Part shown: piece by piece, positions 1 to 11,515 of the stretch
How the letters are laid out: every line of letters starts with the position of its first letter
How positions within the stretch are numbered: position 1 is the first letter of the stretch
Origin: Calliopum simillimum
Taxonomy: Eukaryota > Arthropoda > Insecta > Diptera > Lauxaniidae
Direction: 5' to 3'
NCBI GenBank assembly: GCA_951812925.1
Contig: OX638370.1
Location: 94,936,897-95,000,896, forward strand
Length of the DNA: 64,000 nucleotides
Notes under the pieces: generated by a model
What the model was told of the DNA's origin: nothing
What the model saw: only the letters and a program-made list of their open reading frames with translations
Databases searched by the model: none
Made by a program: the position numbers and the translations under genes

Positions 1-479
1 GATTTTGCTACGAAATTTCCTTTTGTTTTCATAAAATTTTGTGTGATGGTTTGCCTTACTCACTATGATCTAAATCTTTGACATGTCATGACATCAGCAA
101 CCTCTTTTTGCTCTTGAACCTGCATAGAGTGCTACAAAAGCAAAAATGTCAATTTAGTTTCAAAAAAATCATACCCACTTAATTGTCCATAGTCTCGACC
201 TATTGAAAAAAGCTTTGGACTTTAATGAAAATGGATCTTCGAATGAGTTAAAATATTTCAAAATACCCTGCAGGCAAACGGACTACTTAGTTTAAGAGGA
301 GTCCATTAACTAGTTCTCTACCAACCAGTACTAGTCAGACTTCAATCCGTTTTGCATACAAGCAACTGTTCTTTTTTGTGTGTTGATGTCCTACGAAATT
401 TCAAATGGCCCCTTATGCATTACTTTTACACCAGTCCGGGGCTTGTTGTGGTATGAAGTAGTCCTATAGTAATATTTTT
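1..479. other. unassigned AT-rich DNA
   Basis: No open frame, RNA gene or repeat that I recognise. The stretch leads directly into the dispersed repeat that follows. Confidence 0.4.
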
Positions 480-1245
480 TTTTTTATACCCTAGACCCAG
501 GGTATTCACTTTGTCCTTCCGTTTGTAACGCAGAGAACGAGGCGAGGCAGATATGGAAAAGTATATATATTCTTGATCAGCGTCACCTCCTGAGTCGATA
601 TAGCCATGTCCGTCTGTCTGGCTGGCTGGCTGGGTAACGGCTGTGTGTGGAAATACATTTTTTGGGAAAACTAAGCAAGATAATTCAATGAAATTTGGTA
701 CGCAGCCTCCGTCGTCAAAGCTAGCTCGGGGGATTGAAAATGAGCGAAATCGATCAACGGACACGCCTACCGCCCATACAAAAAATATCTTCAAAATGCA
801 AATTTTGGAGTATATTTCACAAGAATGCAACCAAAATACACACAAAAATACTACGAGCTGTCAGCGCAAGCTCTGAGAAAAAGCTGGTTGAATTCGGACA
901 AGAGGGCGTGGCACCTCTCATATAAGCAAAAGCTTCAAAACGCTGTACTGAAAGCGTTTTTTGAGATAATCAAACTAGATTTGACTCGGACACTAAAAAC
1001 TATAAATGCAAGCTTTAAGCAAAAACTGGATAAAATCGGACAAGAGGGCGTGGCTCCACCCATAAAAGCAAAAGCTTCAAAACGCTATTCTGAAAATATT
1101 TTTTCAGATAATCCAACCCAATTTCACTTAAATACTAAGAACTATAAATGCAAACTCTGAGAAAAAACTGGGTGAATTTTGAGGGCGTGGCACCTCCCAT
1201 ATTAGCAAAATTTTCAAAATACTGCTGTGTAGGGTATTTAATGTT
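480..1245 (+). repeat. dispersed dipteran repeat Z, copy 1
   Basis: The copy opens with a T run and TATACCCTAGACCCAGGGTA, followed by CCTTCCGTTTGTAACGC and GTATATATATTCTTGATCAG, then a GAGTCGATATAGCCATGTCC segment. That string of motifs is common in repeats of Drosophila and other flies. The 3' part is a tandem array of about 140 bp units: GGGCGTGGC recurs near 904, 1045 and 1183. An inverted second copy with the same terminal block is at about 31840-32275. No intact protein is encoded. Small open frames here (for example 825-1160) are shadows of the tandem unit. The exact transposon family is not known to me. Confidence 0.7.
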
Positions 1246-1738
1246 TGGCCAGGCCAAAGGTAACACCCTTACTAGTTTTGATTAAGATTTATATTTTCTT
1301 AAGACGAATTAAATTAAGTTAATTTAATTCAATAAATTACATTCATTAAAGCATTAACAAAACTGAATTCATTAATTTCTTTTTTTTTTTCCATAATTTA
1401 TTTTGACACACAATTCAAGTGACACAAAACACAAAATATTTCAAAAGCAGAAAACAAAAATTGTAATTTGTTTCCGTCACGATTCAAATTTACTTGCCCC
1501 TACAAACTACAAACTGATATCAAACTGGCCCCCACTGCATCCTTTTTTCACTAGTGAACTATCATTTTTTATAGACTGCCTCATATATGTACAAAATCTA
1601 ATTTTTCTGAGGCAGTTCTGAAACTTAATTCTCAATTAAAAAAAATTTAACATTTTCATATTTTACTATTCGTCAACATGTTAAAGCTTTTAGTCTTAAA
1701 TTAAGACTCTTAATAATAAAAATAAAATTTCCAAGCAA
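1246..1738. other. probable first intron of the minus-strand gene (partial)
   Basis: AT-rich sequence downstream, on the minus strand, of the splice donor at 1744/1743. No acceptor-plus-exon combination was recognised, so the next exon would lie beyond the left edge of the window. It contains T runs and AATTAAATTAAGTTAATT-like low-complexity stretches. Confidence 0.35.
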
Positions 1739-1748
1739 ACTTACCTTC
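1739..1748 (-). other. 5' splice site (exon 1 donor)
   Basis: Read on the minus strand the junction is GAAG/GTAAGTTTGC, almost a perfect match to the metazoan donor consensus. It interrupts the reading frame after the first base of a Gly codon (phase 1), directly after a signal-peptide-like coding stretch. Phase 1 introns after signal peptides are common in secreted and cell-surface protein genes. Confidence 0.6.
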
Positions 1749-1865
1749 AACACTGCACAGCAACACTGACAGCATTAAAACTCCAAAAACAGCCAGCTGC
1801 TGAGGTTTATCCATAAAACTACGGCCGCAGCTTGGTAAATCCCTTTTACAACTGCGGCTTGACAT
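1745..1865 (-). CDS. putative first coding exon, secreted or membrane protein (5' part only)
   Basis: Minus-strand open frame of about 40 codons before the splice donor. The last 24 residues from the Met at 1814 form a textbook signal peptide: a short polar start (MDKPQQ), a hydrophobic core (LAVFGVLMLSVLLC) and a small polar end (SVEG). Three in-frame ATGs are possible, at 1934, 1865 and 1814. I chose 1865 because AAAAATGTC resembles the fly start context. Starting at 1814 would give the shortest and most typical signal peptide. Everything to the right (about 1935-2700) would be 5' UTR and promoter. I do not recognise the gene; the mature protein is not in the window. No homology search was possible, so this remains a prediction from signal peptide plus donor. 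Confidence 0.5.
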
Positions 1866-1934
1866 TTTTACAACATAATTTTTACGAAGAAAACTTTTCA
1901 ACACAATTTTTGTGTCAATGTGCTCCTCAAACAT

Positions 1935-2700
1935 GGCACAACACAATTTGATGGCCACTTTTTTTCTGCTTCACTCTCACTCACTCACTCACACTCTATC
2001 ACTTTCGAGGAGTACAAATGGAGCAGTCGTAAAAGACAACTTTATGTAGCACCATTGTTGTTGAGGTGATATAATTTCAAACACAAATTGTTTTTGTTTC
2101 GACCACAAAGTGAAAATTTTATGAGCACTTTTTTTCCACTACCTTTTTTGCTACTATTTCCTATACCTATTTTATGTAGATATTTTTTTTAGAATTTGTC
2201 TTCGGTTTTTTTTTTAGCAAAACATTTTCACTTGAACTTCAGACATTTTCTTTTAAATTTTTGATGCGCTCTCATAAAAGTGCATCACGTGGCTGCCACC
2301 AACCGGAAGTGCAGTAAAAGTCGCGTTTCATAAAAGTAACTACAGTTGGTTTTTTCTTTACTTATGCACAAGTGTGTGTGTGTGTGTTTGTTTTTCAAGT
2401 GCACTTTGAAATGCAGAAGAAGTAGCTAAGTAGAAAAAGACACACGAAGTAGGATATGCAGCAGCACCATTTCTTTAACACTCACGTAAGTAGGTAATAT
2501 AACCTTGCACTTGATCCTGGCGAGACACACTTGAATCTAAAAGACGAACGTAAGACACAACGTAAGAAGAAAAAAAACCTCTGCATGCACACGGTAAGTC
2601 AGTTATGTTGCCTGTTTCTACTCCGTTCACGCGCGCACACGGAAAAGGACATTCGGCTATAAATTGTTGGGTTTGAAATTTTTATGAGCGTCTTGATACT
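1935..2700 (-). other. possible 5' UTR and promoter region of the exon at 1745-1865
   Basis: Contains a (CACT)n/(GAGT)n tract near 1975-2000, a GT microsatellite near 2373-2390, a CACGTG hexamer near 2288, and a GC-richer patch of CGCGCGCACAC near 2630. These are compatible with a fly promoter region but none proves a transcription start. No TATA box or initiator can be fixed. Confidence 0.25.
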
Positions 2701-3945
2701 TCTAGCTCAATTTATCACTTTTTTATATTGCATTCCTTGTACACTTTTGCCTTTTGCTGCTGCTGCTGCTGGATAAGAGTTGGAGAAAATTATGGTTGTT
2801 GTATTTTTCTTTCATATTTTTTCATATGTTTGTTTAAAGTTTCTGCGTTTTTCACTCGCTCCGCGGGAAGTAGAGGGCGCTGCTTATTTGTTGCCTTGAT
2901 ATTTGTTGACTATTATTTATGTTTATGATATTTTCTGCTCTTTTTGCGTTTTTGCTTCAACAATTTCACTTGTTTCTTCCGTTTTTTCTGAGTTGTTTCA
3001 TGTTATACTTGGTATATCCTTGAATGCTTTCAAGTGACAGCAAGGACTTTTAGCTGCCTGCAAGTTGTCGTTGTGTAGTCTCTTCTTTTTATTTCTATTA
3101 ATATTTGTTTTTATTTTTGTTCATTTTTTCCAGTGTAACAGCGCTACTTTGTTGACTTTTATGCTGGAAATTATTTAAGCATGGCGCGTCCTACTACGCG
3201 AGTCCTTCTTTTCACTTTATTGCTGTAAATACAAACTGAAAAGAGAACAAAAGTTAAGACTTTCTTAGTATGAAATTGTAAACAATTTTTGCGCTGTCAT
3301 AAAATATAAAATATTGTTGCTTATAATTTTTGACCCTTGATAATAAAATTGCTGTTTTTTCGTTTTCAGCAGAGAGCGAATTTTTATAAATTCACTGCAA
3401 TTTAACTTATGACTTGATGATAACATTTTGCAATTAGTTTTATAAATAACAATTTTAATTTTTTGCAAGCAAAAAAATTTTGATATAAATTTATTAGAAA
3501 TCTGCAAAATTTTAAGTTGTACATTAGAGTGAGTCGGCAAAAAAACTTTATGTTTACAACTAAAATATGTTCTCCGGTATATTGTAAGAACTTTTACAAA
3601 ATATCGTCCCTTTTTTTAAGTTTTGAGATATTTGAATTTTAAAAAATCAGTTTTTATTTTTTTTTGTATGGAAATGATTGCTTTGCTTAATTTTTCATGA
3701 TAAAAATAACCATTTTTTAGCGGGTCTAATCAGTCTAAAGACTGTAAGGAGGAAAGTTGGTGGAGCCGCGTTTTCCTCCTACAAATCCTGGCTCGTAATA
3801 TTATAATTTATATTATATTTTTTTCTATCAATTTATAATTAATTTGTATAATTTTTAATTAAAATGAATTTATAAGTATCAATAAAGTAATTATTTATGA
3901 GGAGATAGCGTAATTTAGTTTAAGGTAAAATCCCCACCACATCAC
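2701..3945. other. unassigned AT-rich DNA
   Basis: Contains a (GCT)n tract at about 2756-2771 and long T/A runs. The stretch near 3720-3790 (TAAAGACTGTAAGGAGG and neighbours) has higher GC but no frame or repeat partner in this window. Confidence 0.4.
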
Positions 3946-4560
3946 TAAAAGTGTTATAAATGGCAACACTGCACAACAGCTGTTTTTTATACACAACTGT
4001 CGTTCGATTTGCTCAATGTCAAAGAATCATAGCATACATTTAGACACACAGCAGTTGATCGGGACAGTCATTGCGTGGCCGGCGACCGGCAAACAACAGC
4101 AGCAGAAGTATCAGACAAGGCGGAAAGCAGCAACCGAGAAGAAAACCAGGTACTTGCTGAGTTAAAGTAGTAGGGGGGCGTAATAGCGTAGAGAACGCGG
4201 CACTAAACACAAGAAGCAAGATAATAAATCAGTAGACTGTGGTAAGTACAAGAGTGTGGGGTCACACAAACGAGTAGCCCAATAATACATCAGTTATTCG
4301 TGGGTGCGATCTAGTCTCAAATGAAGTTGAATATGCAAACAGCAGCGTAACAAACGGAGTAAAGGGATTTATTCGCGTACTGAAGAGCATTGCAGTCAAT
4401 AGCGTGAGCGTAGTACAGGGGGATGGCACCCGGTGGCGTTAGGTGTGAGCAGCCCGATACTTAATCAGCTTCTCACGACTATAGACTACACGTTCCAGAA
4501 AAGTAGCCATTGCTTTAGGTGTGAGCAGCGCGATACGATATCAGTTACTCGCAAAAAAAT
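3946..4560. other. GC-richer island, possible LTR or untranslated exon
   Basis: Composition changes abruptly from the AT-rich surroundings and no convincing open frame is present. A ~77 bp imperfect duplication is visible: TTAGGTGTGAGCAGC recurs at about 4439 and 4516, each followed by CGATAC and a TCAG-CTC stretch. A donor-like GGTAAGTAC occurs at about 4240. A noncoding exon, a solo LTR or a decayed retroelement leader are all possible. I cannot choose between them from sequence alone. Confidence 0.3.
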
Positions 4561-6840
4561 TAAATTGCATACTTTAGGGTCTACATTAAAAGGGTGGTAT
4601 GTTTGTTATTTGAATATTTCTACTGTTTCTGGAATCAGTATGAAGAGCCAGCGAATATCATTCCCAATTCATTTGATGCAGAACTTTGGCTATACAGGGT
4701 TAGCTCGGAAGATATAAAACCAAAATTAAAAGATACTTTTAAGGAAATTAAACTGGAATTTATTCTTTAATTAATTTAAACAAAAAAAAAATAGCAGCTT
4801 TCATTTTCCCGCTTACGACTGTCAAAATAAATCTCTTTCGGATGGTGGAAATGAATTGGACTTAACTACATACAAGATTTATAGATCTTATCACGGCTGT
4901 ATCTCAAGTGAAAACGTAGTATAAGAATTTTGGGGTATTTGTTCATTTATGATATCACTTTGTTTCTCTTGAATGTTTCCAAGTAAATATTCAGCCAGAT
5001 TTGTCTTAACTTATTTTTTCTGATAAGTCGTTATTTTATATCGAAACCATTTTCATATGGATTTTAATCTTTAATATTCTAATTATTTGCACGCCAAACT
5101 GTCGCACATACTGTGGCGGAGAATTTCCGCGATTTATAAATCAAGCGGAAAATTTATTGCGCTACGCAATAACCACAAAATTACAATTAGCTAAAGCTGT
5201 TAACACATACATGCTAATCGCAAGTGTGTCTGTGTATGCTGCTGGAAGCAGCTGAAAAAACTGTTGCATATTTAATGGGACTTTATCATTAATTCAGCAC
5301 TAATAAAAAGACTGCAGGTCGCAAAACTATCGAACAGCTGTTGTTGCTACAGCTAACTATACAAAATACGCAGAAAAATTCAGTTATAAAAATATGCGGC
5401 ATGCTTTTAGGCGTTTTGCAAAATTAATAAATTGCGATGTATATGTTATACCATCACGTAAAATGGAATATTTAAAATATAAATTCATTGTGTTTAAATT
5501 GTAGTGAAAATATTTAAAAATAATTTATAAAAAAATTTAATATACGAAAATTTTGCAATTTGTTGTAAAAAAAGTTTTTATTTTTAATAAACACAATTGA
5601 TTTTATGTTGAAAAAACAGATTATTTTTTTTTTTTGCATTTATTGATGTTGAAATATCTGTACAGCGATTTTATGCCCTAGAATAACTCTAAAAATCGCA
5701 GAGTAAACGATGCGCACAAATGTATGCCAAACAAATAACAATAATAACTCAAATAAAAATTTTACCATTTTTTTCAAAAGATTTTTCCATACTTTTTTCA
5801 TGCATACGTAAATCTATATTTTTTTTTTTTTTTGATATCTCAAACACCCCGCAGTGTTGAACTTTTAGCACTCCGCATATCAGAGACTCATCGCTTTACA
5901 TAAATTGTGCCGAACACTCAAAGTTGCATACAGCAGCACCGCTCCTTCCCTTGGCCTACATGAATACTTTGTAGCATTTGTCACTTTGTTGTTATTTTTA
6001 TTCAAACAAAAAAAAAATTTTCTTTTCGATTGTTTTATTTTGCTTTTTCACAAAAAAAAAAAAAAAAAACTTGCAAATGTTTTCTTGCAAATTTCACAAA
6101 ACATTGAATATACATCCATACATACTTATATCATTTTTAACTTTTTATTTGTATATAAAGCATGTTGTTGTTGAGATAAAAAGTTTTGTGCGTATTTTTC
6201 ATTTGACAGTCGCAAAATATATAAAATGTCATCATCACTTTGACAGAAAATTGAGGAAAATTGCGAATAGCAGCAGCAGTAGAATGTGAAGTAGTGTCAG
6301 CGGGGGGCACAGAGGCATCGTTTGACAAAATTTTCGGAAATGCGCCACTGATGAGAGGGTGTTTGAAAGCGAAATAAAAGTTTTAAATAAGCGCTCAAAG
6401 TTATACAAGTTTTCGCAAATGAAATTGAAAAAGTTAAATAAAAGTTTCCGGGAAAACAAAAAAGAAATTCCAAAAAATACAAAATAAAGTGGTATGAATA
6501 TATACTTTATATTCTTTAGTTTAATTTAATTTACTGCGTATCGTCAGTAATACGAATATAAATTTAATGTTTTATGTTCATTCGAAGACTTCTCAAAAAT
6601 TGGGTAAAGAATGTGATTAATTGAAATGAAGATCAGCATCAAAAATTGGCCATAAACTAATAAAAAATTAACAAAATAAGTAATTTAAAATATTCTCAAA
6701 TGTTAGCTAAAATTAAAAGGGAAAATTCGAAAATGATGGAAATGTTTTAAGAAACACTGCAAAAAAAAAAACAAATTATACATCAAGTGCAAAAATCGAA
6801 TAATATTAGAAGAGACATCTAAAAATGACAACATAACAAA
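4561..6840. other. unassigned AT-rich DNA
   Basis: Many A/T homopolymers (for example near 5625, 5820 and 6050). Open frames near 5905-6289 consist of low-complexity K/F/L-rich translation of those runs. No gene or recognised repeat. Confidence 0.4.
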
Positions 6841-7757
6841 AACCATATAAAAAAGTTGGTATTAAACGAAAACTATCGAAAAGTAACTTTTGAAGTAGGT
6901 CCTTAGAATTTAAGCACATGAAAAAAATAGATTATACACCTTTACCAAAAATTTCGACTTAGTCGAAAAAAGTACGAGCTATAGAAGATTTTCGAATATG
7001 TTGGACTTAAAAAAAGTTTGTTTAGCTGTTTTAGGACTAAATTTCAATTATTTTTGTTAAATAAATGGTTTAAGCGAAACTTCCAAAAAAACCGGGTGGC
7101 AACACCGAAAGTTTTGTAAAATTTTAAAAAAGTTTATCTGAGCGTTTCTAAAACCGAAAATTTCAATTTAGTCAAAAAAAGTAAGAATTATATAAGATTT
7201 TCGAAAATATAAATATATATATAAATTGATGTTTCAAGACTAAATTTTAAATTTTATTTTTTGAATAAAAAGTTTAAGCAAAACTAACAAAAGCAAAAAT
7301 CAGGTGGAGGGTTACTAAGCAGAGAATGATGAAATCTTACAAAAAACGACGGAGAATGACTAAGCGGAGAGTGACGAAATGTTGCGAAAAAAAAAACGAA
7401 GGAAAATAATTAAACGAAGAGTGACAAAATCTTGCAAAAAAACGACGCAGAATGATTGGACGGAGAATGACGAAATGTTTCTAAAATAGTAATATCGCAA
7501 TAAAAAAAGCAATTTAAAAAAAAAAACACACGGACACTCACTATCGAAAAACTAAATCTGACTGAGCTAAAAATACACTGAATCTCTTCTTGCCCTTCAC
7601 TTACATTACTCTATTTACACAATTTTTAAAAAATATACGGTTAGAATAACAAAAACTTTGCGAAGATAGTCTAAAATGAGGGATCAACTTCTATGTATGT
7701 CAGTTTTATATAAAAAAAAATTATGAAGGGTAACACAGAAAAATAGTAGCTGAAATA
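6841..7757 (-). repeat. dispersed repeat X, copy A (interrupted by mariner)
   Basis: Member of a family with four copies in this window. Shared landmarks are GGGTGGCAACACCGAAAG, GTAAGAATTATATAAGATTT, a GGTGGAGGGTTACT block and several ACGGAGAATGAC/T words (7325-7480), then a GAGGGATCAACTTCTATG segment. The mariner at 7758-9055 is inserted at its 3' end, after GGTAACACAGAAAAA, which matches the block near 24002 of copy C. No coding capacity is seen. Superfamily unknown. Confidence 0.7.
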
Positions 7758-9055
7758 ACAGGTCATTCAATAAGTCCGTAGGATAAGTAAGAAAAAAACA
7801 AAATTTTGACAAAACTCGATTTTATTATTCAACATAGTTGCCTTCGAGGGCGATACAACGAGTATAGCGATTTTCCAACTTTTCGATACCATTTTTATAG
7901 TGCGATTTCTCTTTCTCGTCAAAATAGGCCTCAGTTACAGAGATTACTTCATCATTGGACTTAATTTTCTTTCTAGCAAGCATTCTCTTGAAATCTGAAA
8001 ACAGGAAAAAGTCGCTGGGGGCTAAATCTGGAGAATACGGTGGGTGGACAAGCAACTAGAAGCCCAATTCATTCAATTTTGCCATCGTTTTCATTGATTT
8101 GTGACACGGAGCATTGTCTTGGTGAAACAACACTTTTTTCTTTTGCAAATGTGGCCGATTCTTTGCGATTTCAGCCTTCAATCCATCCAAAAGTGCACAG
8201 TAATAGTCGCTGTTGATGGTGGTTCTTTTTTGGAGATAGTCGATGAATATTATTCCCTTCGCATCCCAAAATACAGACGCCATTACCTTACTGGCCGACT
8301 GTTGCGTCTTTGCTCGCTTTGAATTCGGTTCGTCGACTGCTGTCTACTCAGCTGACTGTATTTTGGATTTTGGTGTGTAATAGTGAAGTCATGTTTCATC
8401 CATTGTCACATATCGACGATAAAATTCGATTTTATTGCGGCTTAATAGCGCCAAAAACTCCTCTGAAACATCAATTCGATATTGTTTTTGTTCTACTGTG
8501 AGCTCACGCGGCAGCCACTTTGCACAGAGCTTTTGCATACCCAAATTTTCATGTGAAATGGTAAAAACACTACCATCTAATATCTTTACAATGTCAGCTA
8601 GCTCGTGCACCTTCAATTTGCGATCGTTCATAACCAATTTGTGGACTTTTTTCATGTTTTCTGGAATAACAGCCTCATTTGAGCGTCAACTGCGCTCTGC
8701 ATCATTTGTGCTGGTACAGTTACGTTTAAATTCAGCAATCCACTTTTCTACCATTTGTCTCGATGGAGCAGGGTTCAGATAATGTTTATCAAGCAATTGT
8801 TTGGTTTCCACTGCATTTTTTTTCATCAAAAAGCAATGCTTTATCAAAGCTCGAAATTCACTTTTTTCCATTTTTTTTTTTTTTCACTAACAAAAGTTGC
8901 TTCACCAAAAATGCTATAACTCACGAACCAATAGTCCGATTGCTGTCAAATTTATACACGTATTGTTTGAAGGTTAGTTCTAAATAAAAATTGGATAGAA
9001 AAAATTCTAGTAACGCTATCTATGTGTCATCCTACGGACTTATTGAATGACCTGT
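7758..9055 (-). mobile_element. mariner element, irritans subfamily, full length but dead
   Basis: 1298 bp between perfect 27 bp terminal inverted repeats beginning ACAGGTCATTCAATAAGTCC, flanked on both sides by the TA target duplication (7756-7757 and 9056-9057). Total length and TIR length are normal for mariner. It carries a single transposase frame on the minus strand (7825-8871) with nonsense mutations. It sits inside dispersed repeat X, so it inserted after X was in place. Confidence 0.95.
7825..8871 (-). pseudogene. mariner transposase (irritans type), four in-frame stops
   Basis: Cut-and-paste transposase that in life would act in the nucleus on its own TIRs. The frame is exactly 348 codons plus stop with no indel, which matches the length of horn-fly-type (irritans) mariner transposases. 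An N-terminal helix-turn-helix region (about residues 1-110) starts MEKSEFRALIKHCF. The catalytic D,D34D triad is at about residues 158 (VTMDET), 252 (LFHQDNAPCHKS) and 287 (YSPDLAPSDFFLF), and the C-terminus is IALEGNYVE. Stops are at codons 62 (TGA, 8688-8686), 161 (TGA, 8391-8389), 176 (TAG, 8346-8344) and 272 (TAG, 8058-8056). The second and third replace Trp and the fourth sits where relatives have Glu. All are single-base changes. Clearly non-functional but structurally young. Confidence 0.95.
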
Positions 9056-9057
9056 TA

Positions 9058-9280
9058 TATGTATATTAGACTGCTTCGTAATTTTTATTTTTTTTGTTTC
9101 CGATTTGCTCTTCTGAACACTTTTGCATATATCTCGTAAAAGAGAAATTTTTGACGAATGGGACTGCTACACGTACTATTGAAAAGAGCATAAAATTTTT
9201 CATACAAAAGTTTATAAATCATTTTTTTCATGTAGATGTCACTATATTAGTTGTTTAGCTTTTTTCGCAAAAAAAAAAAC
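9058..9280. other. unassigned DNA
   Basis: AT-rich stretch between the mariner and a short reverse-transcriptase-like fragment. Nothing recognised. Confidence 0.35.
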
Positions 9281-9478
9281 TTATTGTGACAACTTTACGA
9301 AAAGTGGGTTGTTAGCAAACGAGTTAGCCATAAGTTTGGCCCTATCAGCTGGGTCAGAGTTGATCTTGTCGTATATCAAAAGAGTTGCAATATACAAAGT
9401 CGTCTGACTTTTCACTCTTTTGACAAACGACCTAAAGTTTGTTCTACTTTTTTGAAGGCTGAGGACAATTTTACGCAT
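9281..9478 (-). pseudogene. possible LINE (jockey-like) ORF2 fragment
   Basis: A 65-codon minus-strand frame contains FRSFVKRVKSQTT, a middle stretch with LLIYDKINSDPADRAKLMA, then NSFANNPLF. This order (short K-rich segment, hydrophobic P/L segment, 'D.A.KA.L.A..FA.N') resembles the linker between endonuclease and reverse transcriptase in jockey-type non-LTR retrotransposons. No RT catalytic motif is present. Recognition is from memory of the family pattern and is uncertain. Confidence 0.4.
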
Positions 9479-10380
9479 ATCAAGTTCATGAAGAAACTTT
9501 TCGCATTTATTTTTTACTCATAATAATGACTAAGTCTCAGAAAAATAAATCAAAAGTACAAAAAATGCTCTGAATAATTGGAAACAATATTTTTTTTACA
9601 TTATAAAAAATTTGAACAAATATCATTAGAGACAAAATAGAAAAATCTTAAGTTAATTTTATGATAATTATATAAAATATTCCAATTTAAAATGCTATAG
9701 TGTAAACCACTGGCATTGGATACGATCAAGTTTCACATCGTAACATCTTTACTTCCTTGAAGGCATAAAACCTAGGGCATCGCAGTCCCTACACTCATAC
9801 CTTTCGTATCATTAAAAGAACCTGCACTTAAGCATCAGGTTACCTTTCTCTCTGCAAAGCGCAGTTTTGTTTGCTTGCCGTGCACCTTCAAGACGGCGGC
9901 AGCAAGCAGGAGAAAAACAGCAGATGCTGTACAACTGATATGGCAGCATCATGAAGCAAGAGCATTTGCAGCAACCAGCGACGACAACATGCAGCAACAA
10001 ATGCAAAGTAATATCGATCTTTTTATGTAAAATATTTTTTTCATGTTGTTGTGTTTGGTGGCTGCAACAAGTCTTTGCTCAGTTTCACTATGGCCCAAGT
10101 ATCTGTCTGCCTGTCTGTTCAAGTGTCCCACTGTGTGGTGGTGTGTCTGTTGCATTGTTTTAATGTGAATTATTGCCGCACATACTATGTAGCATATGCA
10201 GCGTCTTTGTAATGCTGCTCTCGTATATCAGCTGTGAAATTCGAGTTATGTGGGGAATTTTCAGATAAGAGAGTGTTATGCATTTTATAACATTGTTTTC
10301 TGTAGCAGGATGCTTAAATTTTTAATGACATTTATGCTAATAATATATAATTTTTTAGATATTTTGAGTAAATTATAGAA
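9479..10380. other. unassigned DNA with CAG/CAA tracts
   Basis: Contains GCAGCAACCAGCG-type tracts near 9960-10000 typical of fly noncoding DNA. Open frames here overlap on both strands and are low-complexity. No gene called. Confidence 0.35.
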
Positions 10381-10505
10381 TTAGTGCATTTAAAGATTAG
10401 TTTGAGAGTATTTTTGGTGTATTTTTTGTGAATTTTTAGTGTATTTTAAGTGTATTTTTAGTGTATTTTTAGTGTATTTTATGTGTTTTTTGTATTGTAG
10501 AGAGG
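10381..10505. repeat. short minisatellite, ~11 bp unit
   Basis: Tandem copies of TTTTTAGTGTA and close variants occur from about 10415 to 10495 (AGTGTATTTTTAGTGTATTT). The flanks are AT-rich. Confidence 0.8.
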
Positions 10506-11329
10506 GTATTTTTTCTAATTTTGCAAATCTTTATTAAATTACAATGAAACATATTATTCGGTTATTTGTTTGATTTTGACGAGAAGTTTCCTAACACAAT
10601 ACACAACTTCATTTGCATATAAAAGTGATCATTGACACCTTTTACGACGCATGGCATTATAATTGCAAGCAACATTGCTGCGTTGAAAAATATCGTTATT
10701 TTTCGTTATTGTTGTCAGGCGTATGAACGTCACTTGTAAATACTTAATATGGTATTTACATGGTTTTATTCATACAAAGCGACAGAGAGGATGTTTGTCC
10801 ATAAACAAATGGCATATTGTGACAAGCAAACAGTCAAACAAACAATCGGCTTAACGGACTTTTTGCTTGATACGAGTCAGCCATATATGATGATGATGTC
10901 ATATTTGCGCACATTTTATTTGTATAAAAACATTTTATTAAAAAAAAAAAAAAGAAAATCTGTGAATTTGTGTACCAAAATAATATTTTATATCACACCA
11001 AGTTTGTTTCATATGTGTGAAGAAGAAAAAAGCGCATATTTACAAAGTTTTTTTTTTTTTTTTTTTTGAAAATAAACTGCGCTTAAAAAGTTGGGTTTCT
11101 TTGTCAAGAGTCAACAATGTTTTATTTGTGTAAGCAAAAACGTCATTATTAAAGACAAAATTTGTAAAACTTTGAAGTTGTCGTAGTTATTACATATATA
11201 TCCGTACACAAGTAATTAAATATGTATCTACTTACTTAATAACATCTCTTTGATGTTCATTTTTTAATTAAAACTTGAGAATCATTTTCGGTATTTTAGC
11301 ACATAAAATCATTTGTATCAAATAAAAGG
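10506..11329. other. unassigned AT-rich DNA
   Basis: A and T homopolymers (10940, 11050). The open frame at 10749-11069 is low complexity at its end and is not recognised as a gene. Confidence 0.35.
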
Positions 11330-11513
11330 ACTGCGATCAATAAAATTGTCCGAAATCTCTAGAACTAGTAGTCCGGTTTTAAAAGTTAAACTCATTTTTG
11401 AACTGCCATTTTATTACCATTTTTATAACGTACCTACGTAGAATTTTAAAATGATGTTTTTACAAATTTTGGTTACTTTTCTGGCACACCTTCTATTAAG
11501 GATTTTATGGAAT
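11330..11513 (-). pseudogene. C-terminal end of the DD37E transposase relic
   Basis: Immediately left of the DD41D insertion the minus strand reads NSIKSLIEGVPEK then a stop, the usual C-terminal sequence type of this transposase group. The left inverted repeat follows. It joins in sense to the larger relic at 12822-13560 once the insertion and one TA copy are ignored. Confidence 0.65.
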
Positions 11514-11515
11514 TA

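Noticed and set aside
426..845. 139-codon minus-strand open frame
   Set aside because: It lies antisense within dispersed repeat Z and is composed of its motifs. No start context, splice site or protein family supports it.
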